Source: Phycomyces blakesleeanus NRRL 1555(-) (taxonomy: Eukaryota; Mucoromycota; Mucoromycetes; Mucorales; Phycomycetaceae). From it: DNA of 64,000 nucleotides. Below the pieces are notes generated by a model, which saw nothing but the letters and a program-made list of their open reading frames with translations, had not been told where the DNA came from and made no database searches. Made by a program: the position numbers and the translations under genes. Numbering within the stretch: the first letter of the stretch is position 1; every line of letters begins with the position of its first letter. The stretch covers positions 310,001 to 374,000 of the forward strand of contig NW_017265146.1 of NCBI RefSeq assembly GCF_001638985.1, written 5' to 3'. This document shows, in pieces, positions 23,142 to 35,254 of this stretch.

Positions 23142-26100
23142 TTACATTCCAGATTCCTTTAGTCTTCGAACAATCGTGTCTTCATCTCTCTCCCTAAAAA
23201 GACATATTTGTAGATTAATATAATATATCTTTACACCTTTGCATCTCTATATAAGCACATACCTTGGTTCAAGCGCTAAACTCAAGTTGTACAAAGTTTC
23301 TTCATCGCGACTAGATTGTAGATGAGTAGTAATGAATTCTTGGATATCTGGTACAGCCTGTAGAAGATAAGGTGTAGACTGATGTTGCTGTAATTCGCGA
23401 ATAACCTCCGCAGTCTTCATACGTTTGGAAAAATTAATCATATTATCCGACTTTTTGAGATAATTGCTATTGCCATCCTCGATAAATGTCAGATCTTGCA
23501 AGTAGATACCCAGGAATGGAATACAAGGTGGATTGGCATGATGAATAATATCTCGATATTCCGTGAAATTCCTGTTTGCACCCATCAGGCGTCTAATGCT
23601 AGCTAGGGTTTGGTTTGTACGAGCATTCATTAACTAGAAATATCAATCAAAATCAGCTTTACTTTTCTTAAGAAAAAACTCGACTACAATACATATATGA
23701 AATCAGCCTTTTACATTACCTCCCAAGTTCTTCTCAAACGACCAACAGAGCTATTGTCAAAAGAAGACAATATAGCCATGCATGTATTGTAGTTATTCAG
23801 CAATCGACATTTCTACTCAGTATGTTAGATAAATAATTTATAAGCATACACACACACACATGTAAGTATAATTCATATATTTCTATTACCTCTGCAATAA
23901 CAACCCAATGTTTCACAACAACAGCTCTCTTCCTGACATCGTCTTTACTCAAGATAGAATCAGTCACCCAAGCAGTCACCTGGTTAGAATACTCAATAGA
24001 TGCCTTCACATTAACAGCAATATGCTCTGAATCACCCTTGCCCCAATTCTTGTCAAGGCATTCAACAGGTTTGATGCGATTATAGAGCTTAAAGTCCATA
24101 ATAGTTAATTGTCTGGCCATTTCCAAGGCATCCAGCTCTAAAAATCGAATACGTCGCATGTTCTTCGGCAAGATTGGTTGAGGCATCTCACTCCGGATAT
24201 TGAGTGTCATCTTACGGATCTGACCATTCTCTTCAGAGTCCATACGTTTCTTAATCAATTTGATAAGCTGATCGTAGCCGAATTTCATCGTAACTCGCAC
24301 ATAGTCTTCAGTAAACATTGCCAGCGTTGGCAATGTAGCCTGGTCTTCTTCCTCGTTAAAATAAGTGTCCAGCCAGGATTTGATCACATTAAACACACTA
24401 GCCAGAAAATAAGATAAATGGTTTGCTAGTTTTCTAAAAACCTTATTTGATGGTTTACCGTAATCTGACCAACTTAAGTTTCTTCTCTTGCCACACAGTA
24501 AGTTCTTCTGCTGTCAAATCCTCTGGAGGAGTAAGCATATATCGCATAAAAAGTTCTTCAAATAATTCTTGGGTTGTGCAGAACGAGCGATATGTGAGTA
24601 GAAACGTGGTAATGAACTTGGAATCTATATTTTGTGCAAAGAATTTTGATTAGCATCGTAACTAAACCTTAAATATTTCCCTTACCGAGTTTATCATGTT
24701 GAGTCAGTCTCTGGACAAGTGCTCTGATAGTTCCACCTTTGACATTTCCTTCCATATTAAAGATTATCTCAGATGAGTTGTAATCTGTTCCCAGAAAGTC
24801 GGTACGCTCGTTATTGTAAAGACTAGCTCCAGCACTTGGCGAGGAATTTACGGGTGAAGATGCCATGCTTGCACTGAGAACCATGGCTGGTATTGTATCC
24901 CTATTACGGGCAGACGCCACCGTATCCTCGCCAAAAAACTTAAGTAGTTTATCTTTAGGTTGACGAGGGGAGACTAATTCTCCAACCTCACCATCAGAAA
25001 AGTCGGAGGCGTTCCCAGATACCAGACCTTCATGTGCTCCGTCTTCGACATCATCTTTTGTACCTTCAAATACGTCTGCAGACTGAGTGGCTATGACAGC
25101 CTCGGTTGTATTTGGATCACCAGTCGATTGGCTTTGAGGATCATCAAGAAACGTAGGGCATCCATCACTGTCAACAACAGCGCTAGGATTAACAAGAGCA
25201 GTCGAAGAACCGTTTACAGCAGAAGCGACAAGGGGGGTTGCAGAGTCTTTAATATATGAGCTCTTGTTTAAATCAATATTATCATCTTGGTTGATTTGGC
25301 GGCTAATATCACAAATATCTCGAACGCTCTTTTCAATTGATTTAACACACTGCTCTAGATTGTGGAACGTGCTTTTAATTTCATCGAACCCAAGTTCTTG
25401 GTTCGTGATGGCTTGCGAAATAATAAATAATGTGCCCATGTCATCAAATATAGCCTGCTTTTCTTCAGCAAAGTAAGAAGATTGTTTTGGGTTGATAGCG
25501 CAAATGTCTTCCATCGAGTTTAAGAACTGACTGGTTGTGTTACTCAGGTTGCGAAATTGGGCTACTAATACAGGTGAGGTCGTCTTGATTCTGTCAGAAA
25601 TGGGATGGTTGGGATTCAAGTCCGAAAATGCTTCATTGGCACTTTCTATAAATGCAGTCGTAGCACCATGAATATTGTCGGCCAACACCAACAAGGTAGT
25701 AGTAGCATCGGGATTTGCTCCGTTTACACGATTTACACCAGCTACACGCCAGCGCAGAGGGGATACGCCATCATGCAAAAGCTTGGGCTTGTTGTCATGT
25801 AAGTCTAATTGGGCCTCTTGTGCAGTGATGATAAAGTTTCGAACAGCTACAAGGACTTCGTCTGCATCTGTATGAAGCTTGTTGATGGATTCAGGGGGTG
25901 GCCATGCACCAGAAGCCACTTTGGAGGACAAGGCCAGCTTGGCCAGAGAAGCCATCACACCGCGATGATGTGTACGAAGCTTTTTGTTGGACTTGATTTG
26001 GGGCGAACTATCCTTGTCGATAGAATTGGAAAGATAGAGCAATAGACGGACATGGTATACCACAGAAATTGTGTTCTTTTGCAATGTGTCGAATGTTTCG

Positions 26101-27615
26101 TTTCTAATGGAGTTCTTTAACGTCTGGATAGCCATAGCAATCTGAGCCGAAACCTTGCTCCAAGAAACCACTTGGGCATCGACAAGACTTTGATTGCTTG
26201 CATTTCGGTATTCAGCAAAAGATGTAGCTTCGACGCTTTCATTCTGGGTCCCAGAGTTTTCCTGACTGTTTGAAGAAGAATGCATCTAGGGGTTTATCAA
26301 TGAGACTTTCAGAATCCTACACACACAAATGTGTGTTGAAGTTAAGAAAATTACCAGTGCACCTGTTTGGAAATCAATGTTCTCCAAATTCCAAGTAGTT
26401 TGTTCGGTTACAACATTGCAAAAATATAGTCGCCCAGAAGGTGTTGTTTTGCTAACCCAATTAGGTGGCAGCTAACCGGCAGTCCAAACATTGAGTAAAA
26501 AAAAAACATAGCACAACAGCAGATAATACACTCCATTATATACCTGTTCTTCTTCCAAGGATTCCATAGCTGGCGCACTATAGTATGTAGTCATTCCTCC
26601 TTCTGCTGTAGTTGCGCCTATGCTTGGAGAGACAGAATCTTCAGAGAACCGACGACCGGTGTCAAAGCGATTCATGGACCGAACAGGACGAACCGGCTTC
26701 TCTTCTTCTTCTACTTTTTCGAATTCTTCTTCATTTCCGAATGTTTCGTGCTCCAAAAAAGGTTTGCGTCCAAAGTGCTTCTCATAATAGTCTGAGCTCG
26801 TCTGTTGGTTTTGGGATATGATTGACCTTGAGGTATCATAGAGCATCTTTTGACTGTCATATTCAAAGTCATTGAGTGGAAGTGAATAACGCATTTCGTT
26901 TGTGACGACATTGTAATAATATGTTTCTGATCCATCTTCAGTAGTCTGCTGTATCCACTCGGATTGACCATAACTTTGTTGAGATCTGGATTCAGTCATT
27001 TGTGTGGACCGGTCTGATATCAACAGGTCAGTTGCATCAAGACTTAGGCGTAGTTGTTGACGACGAGGATTTTTTTCTTCAACTAGGCGTGGTTCTACAT
27101 ACTGAGAACTTCCGCCTCGCCAGGGATCAGTAACTTCGACACGGCGTGAATGACTCACATTCTATCGAGTCAGTTCATTAATTGTTATTATTTTTTGAAA
27201 TCTACTGATTTTTTTTACACTTACTCTATCATTAATCGAGTATTCTTGTCTAGTATTGCGTGGTTCAGGTACTTCTTCCGGGATGACTTGAACATAATTA
27301 CTAGGGAACCAGCCTCGTTTCCCATTGCATCTAATTCATCAAAGAAATACATACATACATGCATATATATATGTTTTTTTTAGATTAAATGTGCTTATAT
27401 ATTTTAACGATCTATGTATTTTATAAATAAATTAATCAATTAATTAATTAATTTTTTTTTTGCTTGCTTGTCTCTTACAATCCATCCCACCACCCTGATT
27501 CTAGTTTGGCAAGGACAGTAATGATGGCACCTTGTTCAAATGACAGGGAAGAATTATCTGTCGAAGAATAGGGGTAAAGAGCATAAACTCTGCAGGTTAT
27601 GTTTCCTGTACTCAT
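23142..27615 (-). CDS. Ras guanine-nucleotide exchange factor with SH3 and WW domains (Cdc25-like)
   Basis: Activates Ras by GDP release, at the membrane, upstream of growth/cAMP signalling. Ten exons on the minus strand: 27615-27479, 27330-27225, 27161-26544, 26471-26355, 26285-24686, 24624-24459, 24397-23890, 23812-23720, 23633-23263, 23193-23142; 1255 aa. The SH3 domain is at about 8-62 (VYALYPYSS, ESGWWDG, RGWFPSNYV). A first WW-like repeat is at about 148-178 (SEWIQQ..YYYNVVTNEMRYSLP), with Tyr in place of the second Trp. A second WW is at about 288-318 (LPPNWVSKTTPSGRLYF..TTWN). The middle is a long helical/Ser-rich region. The RasGEF N-terminal (REM) module is at about 845-915 (TIRALVQRLT, FITTFLLTYRSF). 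The catalytic Cdc25 domain follows from about 1000 (FLELDALEMARQLT, NYNTCMAILSSFDNSSVGRL, PPCIPFLGIYLQDLTFIEDG). An in-frame stop lies 13 codons upstream of the chosen ATG. Confidence 0.93.
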
Positions 27616-28560
27616 TGCTTTGAGATGGTCAGCATAGACTTCAGGGCACGGTTAAATATAAAAGTAATAATAATGAATGGGCAGATGGCCTAGACGTCAA
27701 AAATGAAAATTTGCAAAAGATGATGATTGCAATGGAATCTCGAGAGATGAAGTTTGTCTTGAAGATTCCAGCAAATAAAGAAAAAAGAATGTATTTATCA
27801 AAATAAAAATAAAAATAAAAAAGATACTCTGTATGGAAAGAAAAGAGGGGTGAGCGGGAAGGCGATTTTTTTTTGCTTCCTTTGAATGTCTATTGTTCAA
27901 CCTTGAAATTTCTGTGAAACACTTATTTACCCAACCACTAAAACGATTAGGTTTTCCTATTATCGGCTTCTTACCTGGTGGTCTTCCTGCTTGTTCTGGT
28001 CTACATATTATTATAATTTGTACATGTGTGGGTATGTGCGGTAGATTGATAAAGAATTCTGGAAGATGCTCTTCTTGTACGTGCGTACAAGGCGTGTATC
28101 ATCAGATGTTTCGTTAATATGGTTTTTGAATAATAGGCATTTTAGTTGAGCTATGAAAATAATAAGAAATTGATACCGATTTCAACAGCAACTATATTGA
28201 TCTGTATCCATACATCTAAGAAAAGAGTTCATTAAATATGCTTTAATCGAGAAATATTGTACTCTTTCATTTGTATTTAATAAAGGTGTACAAGGTAATT
28301 ATATCCTTTTTAATGAAAGTAAAAAAAAGCACTACTATTAGTGACCGAGATTTGTACAACAAGTACAGGAATGGCAGGTGAGATCAGGAGCTTTAAATGA
28401 ACTACTCTTCTTTATTTTCTTTATATTTTATAAAGGTAAATGAACCAGATGAATTCGGTAGGCAATGTTTAAACACACGGTGATAGAAATATCTGACAGA
28501 AACAACGTAGTAGTGGAAGCATCCTTTGGAAGCTAAATGGTACTATACCATTATTTTAAG
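27616..28560. other. spacer between RasGEF 5' end and CDS1 3' end
   Basis: Carries the RasGEF promoter and the CDS1 3' UTR side, both genes being on the minus strand. Some C/T-rich minus-strand leader is visible near 27840-27880. No gene or structured repeat recognised. Confidence 0.5.
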
Positions 28561-30430
28561 CTAAAATCGTTGTTCAAACATTTGTTTTGCTTGCTTTGTC
28601 AAGGCACTTGTACCACACTTTTTTAAGACACTTGAATCGAGGATACCCTGGTTCACAAAGTACGTCAAGATACGTTCAAGAAGTTCGAGTTGATCACCCA
28701 GTGACAGGTTGTTAACAATTGTGGCCAAAACAGAGCCAACTGATGCAGTGTGTGTCTAAAAAAGAAACTCAATATTTTTGTTTTATTTGGTTACTTTTCC
28801 TTGTTTTCCCTTACCTTGATAAAACTTTGGTAGTACATGTACGAGAAAAGACCCATAAGAAACTGACAATCCATCCTATCAGTCCATCCACCATGCCCTG
28901 GAATACTTTGACCAAAATCCTTAATTTTGAAGGCACGCTTTACCCCACTCGCAAAGAAACCTCCAAAAGGAGCAATTAGAGAGGCAAAACAAGCCATGAC
29001 TAGTGCATGCAATTGAATGGGGGCAATCCAAACTTCGGTTACATGTCTACCAGTCTTTTGATTGTTGAAATAAGTAAAAGTTTGTAGATATAATAAACAA
29101 TAAACTTACTATTTTACTGAGTAATGAACTCCAGTTTTGAGATAGTTCCCATGGAACTGCTGTAAACACAGGATTTTTTGGCTCACAACTTACGGCTGAC
29201 CATGCAGAAGTAGACAAATTCTGTTAAGATCGTGATTTGAATTTTAATATTAAGAGGCTTGTAATTTTCCAAAGTAAAGAAGAAGAAAAACCTTTGGTGC
29301 ACAATACCTTTACTGGACAAACCATGTAATCAAATCGCATCAAAAATGATGCCCACTAATATATTGTTTTTCATTAGCTTTTAAATAAATATATTTATTA
29401 GAATAATTTACCAAAAACCCAAATACAAGAGTACATATCCAAGCACCCACAAACCCTTCGACTGTCTTTTTAGGACTAAGTTGAATTAATTGTGTTCTTC
29501 CCCAAAAGAAGCCGCATACATAAGCAAATATATCATTGCAAATAACTAAAGAAGCAGGCAAGACCAGCCTTGAAGACAAAATAATTAAAAAAATAATTGA
29601 ATAAAAAATCAAAGTTCAAAGCTATTTACCAGATAAGCCCTTCAAGTACATTGTCAACGATAAAATGGCACTGAAATACGATCAACAGTAGTGCCATGTG
29701 CATCCATCCAAACTGGGCCAATTGACGTTTGTAGAGTCCCTTTTGTAAATTCACGACAAAAAATACGAAACCTTGACAAATAAAAAACGGGGAATTAATG
29801 ATAAAAACGCAGAACATATTGATTTTTTGTGACATACCAATGACATAGAGCGTAAAACTTATGAATCGATGGTGAGTTGCGAAAGGCAAGAGAAACGCAT
29901 CGACGAGTAGAATTTCTTGAAAATAATATATTATGGACTCTCCATAGAGAAAATAAGTAGCTGCAACCAAGAAATACCTAAGAATTAATAAGTATAATAT
30001 AGACAACTTGTTTGTTTGTTTGCTTTTTGTCTTTTAATAAAAGATAAAATAAAAATTTCATGATTTATTATTTTATTATTATTTAATTTATATATTTAAA
30101 GGCATATTACCAACTCATGGTCCTATACCAGCGCATATTCTTTTCTCTTGCTGGGACTTGTGCAATCTCAATCACCTCACTGTAGACCAATGTTTGAATT
30201 GCAATGACCATGAGAATGACAAAAAGATGACCAGAAGCCAAGATAGCAAAAAAAGTTCCAACCATTAATAGAGTTGTGATGGTTCGTATCCACATATTTT
30301 TCCATTTCTTGGCCAAGGGTTGTTCTGTCAATAGCATAGTATCTACTGGTGGTGCAAGAGGATCTGATTTTTTGGTGCGTGGGACACCCACAAATCGTAA
30401 TTGAGAAGACGAGCTTTGCCTAGTATGCAT
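28561..30430 (-). CDS. CDS1: phosphatidate cytidylyltransferase (CDP-diacylglycerol synthase)
   Basis: Makes CDP-diacylglycerol from phosphatidate and CTP in the ER, the branch point to phosphatidylinositol, phosphatidylserine and cardiolipin. Eight exons on the minus strand: 30430-30111, 29977-29838, 29771-29630, 29568-29412, 29355-29308, 29220-29110, 29054-28815, 28755-28561; 450 aa (yeast Cds1 about 457). Multiple membrane spans; [33 protein letters not shown], and the family signature from [13 protein letters not shown] to [11 protein letters not shown] are present, with both signature Asp residues. The signature has Trp where Phe/Ile is usual after GHGG. One exon is only 48 bases ([16 protein letters not shown]). 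The N-terminal 50 residues are Ser-rich and cytosolic. Confidence 0.95.
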
Positions 30431-30808
30431 ATTACGATTTGATAAGCAAAAAGAAAAGAGAAATCGAAAGAAAGAAAAAAGAGAAGAGAAAGAGGCCGGA
30501 TATATTTGGTTTACTTTCATGTCAATGTATATATATATATATATGTATATATATAAAATTATATATATGTGTGGGTGTGGGTGTTTCTTATATTCTAATT
30601 TTTTTAACAAGAAATTCTCACATTAAAAAACACCTTTCATAGGCATTAATTTTTACTCTTTGTGTCTGTGTAGATTTGTGCGTATGTATGTACGTGTGGG
30701 TGGGTGGGTGTGAGTGTGGGTGTATGTGTATATGTGGAATCAACCATTCAATTAAGACACTTGTTCGTATCGTTGCCTTTTTTTTTGCTTTGCTGTTAAC
30801 TTCATTCT
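30431..30808. other. short spacer CDS1 / MSS51 with TA and GT repeats
   Basis: Contains an (AT)n tract (30530-30570) and a GTGGGTGTG-rich tract (30670-30740) between the CDS1 start and the MSS51 stop. No gene. Confidence 0.6.
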
Positions 30809-32321
30809 TTAATCCTCCTCGGGTTGGTGAGTGACATCATAACGCTTGCCACGGATACCCCAGATACCCCAGTTGGCAAAGATGGTCTGTCGAAGATCAG
30901 CAAGATTAACATCTCGTTTAAGGCTTCTGAACTCGTTGGTAGTTGGTTTGAGAACCCAGTCAAATTCACCCTGGTAATCCTGCTCAACAGCCTCAATATC
31001 ATTTAGCATATCAGCCTGGTCATAGCCTGTCAAGAAGATCGAGCACTTGGTTTCCAAAGCCTTTGTGATCGACTCTTTCCAACCATCACGGGCAGTGGAA
31101 TGTCCGATTCCAGGTGAGAACATGAAAAACAAATCAGTATAAGGGTCAAACTTGTCAATCTTCTCGTGATAATCGGAATACAAGCTGTTGTCGTATGTGA
31201 ACGAGACACGCTCGTTGAGAGAGGTAGTATAGGGTTCTTTGTTGAGAGGAAGGGCATCAGGTCCCACAAAATGGATATGGAATGGAGTCTGCGGGAAAAG
31301 GTAGGCAAGCTGGAGCCAGATATGTTGAGGAAGACTGGCTTCAGCTCGAGCACCCACAACATAGAGATTGATGGTCTCAGTACGAATCATGGTCTGTCCA
31401 TCCTTTGCTACCTCATTACGAGGGTAGAGAATACTTCTCAAAGCTAACACCAAAAAATACGATAGCCATCTTGTCAGAAAAATTACCCCTTACACACGGT
31501 ATTCATATTAATGAAATGTTTTATATCTTACCGGAGATTGAGCGCATTCCTTCGGGAGTAATCTCTTTTCCAAGCTTGTATGGGCATGACTGGTGAAGAA
31601 TAGAAGCTACAGTAACAGGGTAAGTCAAGAGTTTGGAGACGTGGCGCATTGAACGATCGGAATCCATTGAAGGGAAACTGCGGGTGTAGAAAAACACATC
31701 CCAGTTGGACATGTTCACAGCTTCATCAAAGCCTTGGGAGCCTTGAGAAAAAGTTTAGATACAAAATTAGGTCAAATTATACAAAAATATAAATGCTTTG
31801 TTTTTAAGCTTACTAGGAAATTCAAATTCTTTCATAGTACGTCCGGAGCGCAAGTCATGGTCGTCTTCATTCTGCTCCCGCAAAATTGAGCAGATCTCTT
31901 TATGGGCTTCACGCCCCTTGTGATAATGATCATCGCTACAATGAGTAGGGTATCCACAATCGGGACACTCATAAACAGGCGGCTTCTTGTGTTCATGATC
32001 ATGAAGATCGCAGACAGGGCAGACACCGTATTTGCTTATGTAACTGCCACGTTCACGCAATTCAGGAATAGGTGACTCGGAAAGTTTGTGAAATAAATTG
32101 TCTGGCCCAAGCATTGGCTTTTCTACAGGAGGGGCAGGTGGCGAGAACAAACCCTTGAAAGAGATGGCACGGACAGTTGTGTGATGTACTGCATGCTTTT
32201 GAAGGAAAGGACGGACAGTAGAAGAACCGAGACGAAGAGAGACTTTTGTTGCATAAGCAGCTGTTTTAGCGCTGTTAGAAAGGACTCTAGAAGACGCTGC
32301 AAGCTGTCTCCATGTGTTCAT
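30809..32321 (-). CDS. MSS51: MSS51-like mitochondrial protein (COX1 expression)
   Basis: In yeast Mss51 activates translation of mitochondrial COX1 mRNA and binds new Cox1, linking synthesis to assembly of cytochrome oxidase. Three exons on the minus strand: 32321-31814, 31741-31532, 31443-30809; 450 aa (yeast 436). The N-terminus is rich in Arg, Ser and Ala without acidic residues, as in a mitochondrial presequence. A zinc-finger (MYND-like) region runs from about residue 101 to 144: CPVC, ECPDCGYPTHC, and the following His/Cys to KEIC. The two Cys-Pro pairs recall the CPX haem-regulatory motifs described in yeast Mss51. The conserved C-terminal region follows (NMSNWDVFFYTRSFPSMDSD, LTYPVTVASILH, LNLYVVGARAEASLP-type segment, FMFSPGIGH). 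Confidence 0.93.
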
Positions 32322-33009
32322 GTTTAAAGAAGTGTAATTAAGCTCTATTTATATGGAGCCCTTTAGAAAATTTTCAAAGCTTAACCCCCCGCACACCAAG
32401 TTACAACCTACTTTGCCTGTTCAGGTTAAATTCCCAGTCACGGCCTTTGTTTCAACAGACCAGGTTGACGGACCTCATAATGATGACAAAATCACTTTTT
32501 TCTATCGGTAGATTAACGAGTAATCTTAGGGACACGATTTTTATATTGGTTCTTCGTCAAGTTACAGTTCTTACACTTCAAATTCAGAAATTTTATTTAG
32601 TTTCTCCAAAAAACGAGCATGTTGCACCAACACAAGATGTATGTTACGTCGCTCAAACTTCAATTACCTCCCTTTGTCATGTTCGTAAAGTTTCCCTCCA
32701 ATAAATTTAAAGCAGTGATCAAAGCTCGTGGTGCCAACGCCGTATATTAGACATTTTCTCTTTTTCTTTTTAATTTATAAAATGTATTCCGTTAACTATA
32801 AGAAAGCGAAGTTTCATCTTATTCAGTTGAGTTCTTTAGAAGATATAGCATAAATAAGTTAAAGTGTAATTTATTCTAGATTAAAAATCAAGATATCTGA
32901 TAGTAATTTCTGTAGTGAGAGCGTATCCTTTCCAGTTCTAACGAAAGACTCTATATTATGTGAAAATGGTAGATAAGTCAGAAATACGTAAAATTAGCCC
33001 AGCTGTGTC

Positions 33010-33465
33010 TTATCTCTTTTTAGAAAGCCCATCGGTAAAGCTTACAATACCTCCATACCGGATTTCAAACAAGGAGTTGGAAAAGGGAAAAGCATAAACT
33101 TCTTCAAGCACATACAGCTGTTTGGCATCTAATCTCATTGTGCACAAGTACGCATTCGGGCCCACAATCTGAATGATTGGCCATTTTACTTCTATAATGT
33201 TGCTTTCGTCTAGATATGTTGCCTTTTTGACCACTTCTCCAGTACTATCATCAAAAATGGTAACATATTATTTCCACACCAGAAACATCAAATCAAGCAT
33301 GAACCTAAGGTTCACACTCTTACAAGCTTCAATAATGAAGTTTCTCCTATAATTAAGTGATTTGATGAGCACAGTTAGTAAAATGGAATGTATGCGCTTT
33401 GACATAATGACAAGCCTTTTAGATATTACCAATGCAACAAGATCTTTTGGCTGCCTCCAACCCAA
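33010..33465 (-). pseudogene. decayed ORF of unknown family
   Basis: Reading down the minus strand from 33465, about 65 codons (starting GWRQPKDLVALVISKR) run into a TAA at 33270-33268 and continue in the same frame for about 85 more codons (YVTIFDDSTGEVVKK, then IIQIVGPNAYLCT, EEVYAFPFS) to the stop at 33010. A frame interrupted by one stop with protein-like content on both sides suggests a recently broken gene or repeat-encoded protein. Another stop lies just upstream (MELHA*DLGWRQ). I do not recognise the family. Confidence 0.4.
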
Positions 33466-34688
33466 GTCTCAAGCATGAAGCTCCATAGCTTCATCTGTAA
33501 ATCAAAATCTGAATATAAACCTCTGTATTGCTTTGATAAACCCCATGAATTTTCGACATAATTGTATATTAAACATAAATAAGGAGTGATTGTGCTTCAT
33601 CTTCTCGACCTTTCTATTTACATGAAGGTGTAAACTCAGAGAACGAATTCTTCTTTCTTGATCTACGACTTTAGCTTACATGCCTGAATAACGGACTTGT
33701 CATTTTAATTAATATTATTTTTGCCTTTGTGATAATTCAGGACTTTTTTTTTATTTTTATTTTTGCACCCGAGATAGTATATGATCTATAGATTGTCAGC
33801 AACATATCGCAATAAAGTATAATCTTTAACCTGAGGCTCTTATTGTCTTCAACGTGCTGTAACCTTTTCCTCTTTACAATCCTGTTCTTGTTTTTTAAAG
33901 GAATTGATTTGTCTTTTAGGTTGTTTTCGCATAGGCTGTGTATAAACTATATCAGAGATTTAGAGACTAATTAATACAAACTTGAACAATCTTACAGTCT
34001 ATATTATCTCTATTGTTTTCTCTCTTTTCGTCCTTCACTTACAGCAGCAACACCTTCTCTATATACAATGTATAAAATAAATTTAGCCACTCTTTCTCAA
34101 AGATAACAATCCTAAATTGCCTTTAATAAACAAAATGGTGATAGAGCTGATAACATCTTGGATACCTATCTCGCTTTTTAACTGTCTCATCCGGCTTTAA
34201 TCAGCAGCAGCCTGAAGAAGAAACCCTTCGCCTGTGACCTTTGCAAGCGCTACTATCCCTTCGGTATCCCTTCTTTTCTTCTGGTGGTATAGTTATAAAT
34301 GAGAAAGGAAAGCAAAGGTATCTTATTTAATTAAAAATCTCATCCTTAAATAGAAACTTTTAGCTGTACGCTTAGTTTTTAGTTATGGCGTGTGAAAGGC
34401 AATATCCGTCAACCAATTCTTTTTTCTTTCTTTAGTAGTAAAAAGCTAGTAGGTATTTTTGAAGACTGTAATCTGTATAAACTTGTGCCTTTTTATTTAT
34501 GACTGATCATAGAGAAGTTTGGGTAAGCAATTTCTTCAATTTCTATCAGCATCTATAAGCTTAACTTTTATTATTTATTCTAACACTTTTGTTCTCTTCT
34601 ATATCGTACCAACCAGAATTTTATTTCAAAATAAAGCTACTTAAAAACATTTTACCTACCATCTTTTTTATTGTTGGTCTTGGCTTTA

Positions 34689-35035
34689 TAGAGTTTCGCA
34701 TTCAAAAATGAGAAAGTCAAAGGTTTTCTGAGACAATCTCGGGTTAAATTTGAGAAAGTCTACCTTTTTAAAAATAGAGAGGGTATGAAGTTGTAGCAAT
34801 CTCCCATCAAAGTTGGTGAATGTAGTATAGTGTAAAATTATTACAAGTCTTCATATTTCTTTTACTGTACGTACATTATGGTTTTATTTGTAACTGTACA
34901 CAATATATAAATATTATCATAATGCTGTTGTTTGGAAATTACGGATCACACACTTGAAGGGTGGAGTTTCTCAAACTTAACCTGAAATTATCTCAAAAAA
35001 GTTTTGATTTTCTCCTTTTTGAATGCAAAACTCTG
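34689..35035. mobile_element. 347-bp MITE with TA flanks
   Basis: About 80 bases at the left (TAGAGTTTCGCATTCAAAAA on) match the reverse complement of the right end (CAGAGTTTTGCATTCAAAAA on), including a shared GTTAARTTTGAGAAA block. TA flanks both sides (34687-34688, 35036-35037). It has no coding capacity. By structure it is another Tc1/mariner-type derivative, of a different family from those at 5888 and 13682. Confidence 0.82.
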
Positions 35036-35254
35036 TAAACTTATCGCAAACCACTTAAGCGGTCATTAAAAGTGTCAAAATTTGACGTTCATTAAAAAAA
35101 AAGTTTGGCTGCAAAACTAATTATACAATTCTTCAACCTCGTTTCTTTCACTCTCTTTCTTTCTATATAAATATATACTCTCTCATTCTTACACGGAGGA
35201 TTTATTTAAGATTTTTTTAAAACATATATATATATACATACACTTATATAATTC

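Larger units (their letters stand above)
32322..35254. other. 2.9-kb gene-poor region
   Basis: Separates MSS51 (-) from the DDT/WHIM-like gene (+). Includes a decayed minus-strand frame (33010-33465) and a TA-flanked MITE (34689-35035). The piece 32430-32700 has plus-strand fragments with many stops and no recognisable family. The last 80 bases before 35255 are C/T- and TA-rich, typical of a leader. Confidence 0.5.

Noticed and set aside
24669..26285. Treating the 538-codon minus-strand frame as a separate gene starting at 26285
   Set aside because: An acceptor (CCCCTAG) directly precedes the ATG and phases join it to the WW exon upstream and the RasGEF exon downstream, so it is one exon of the RasGEF.
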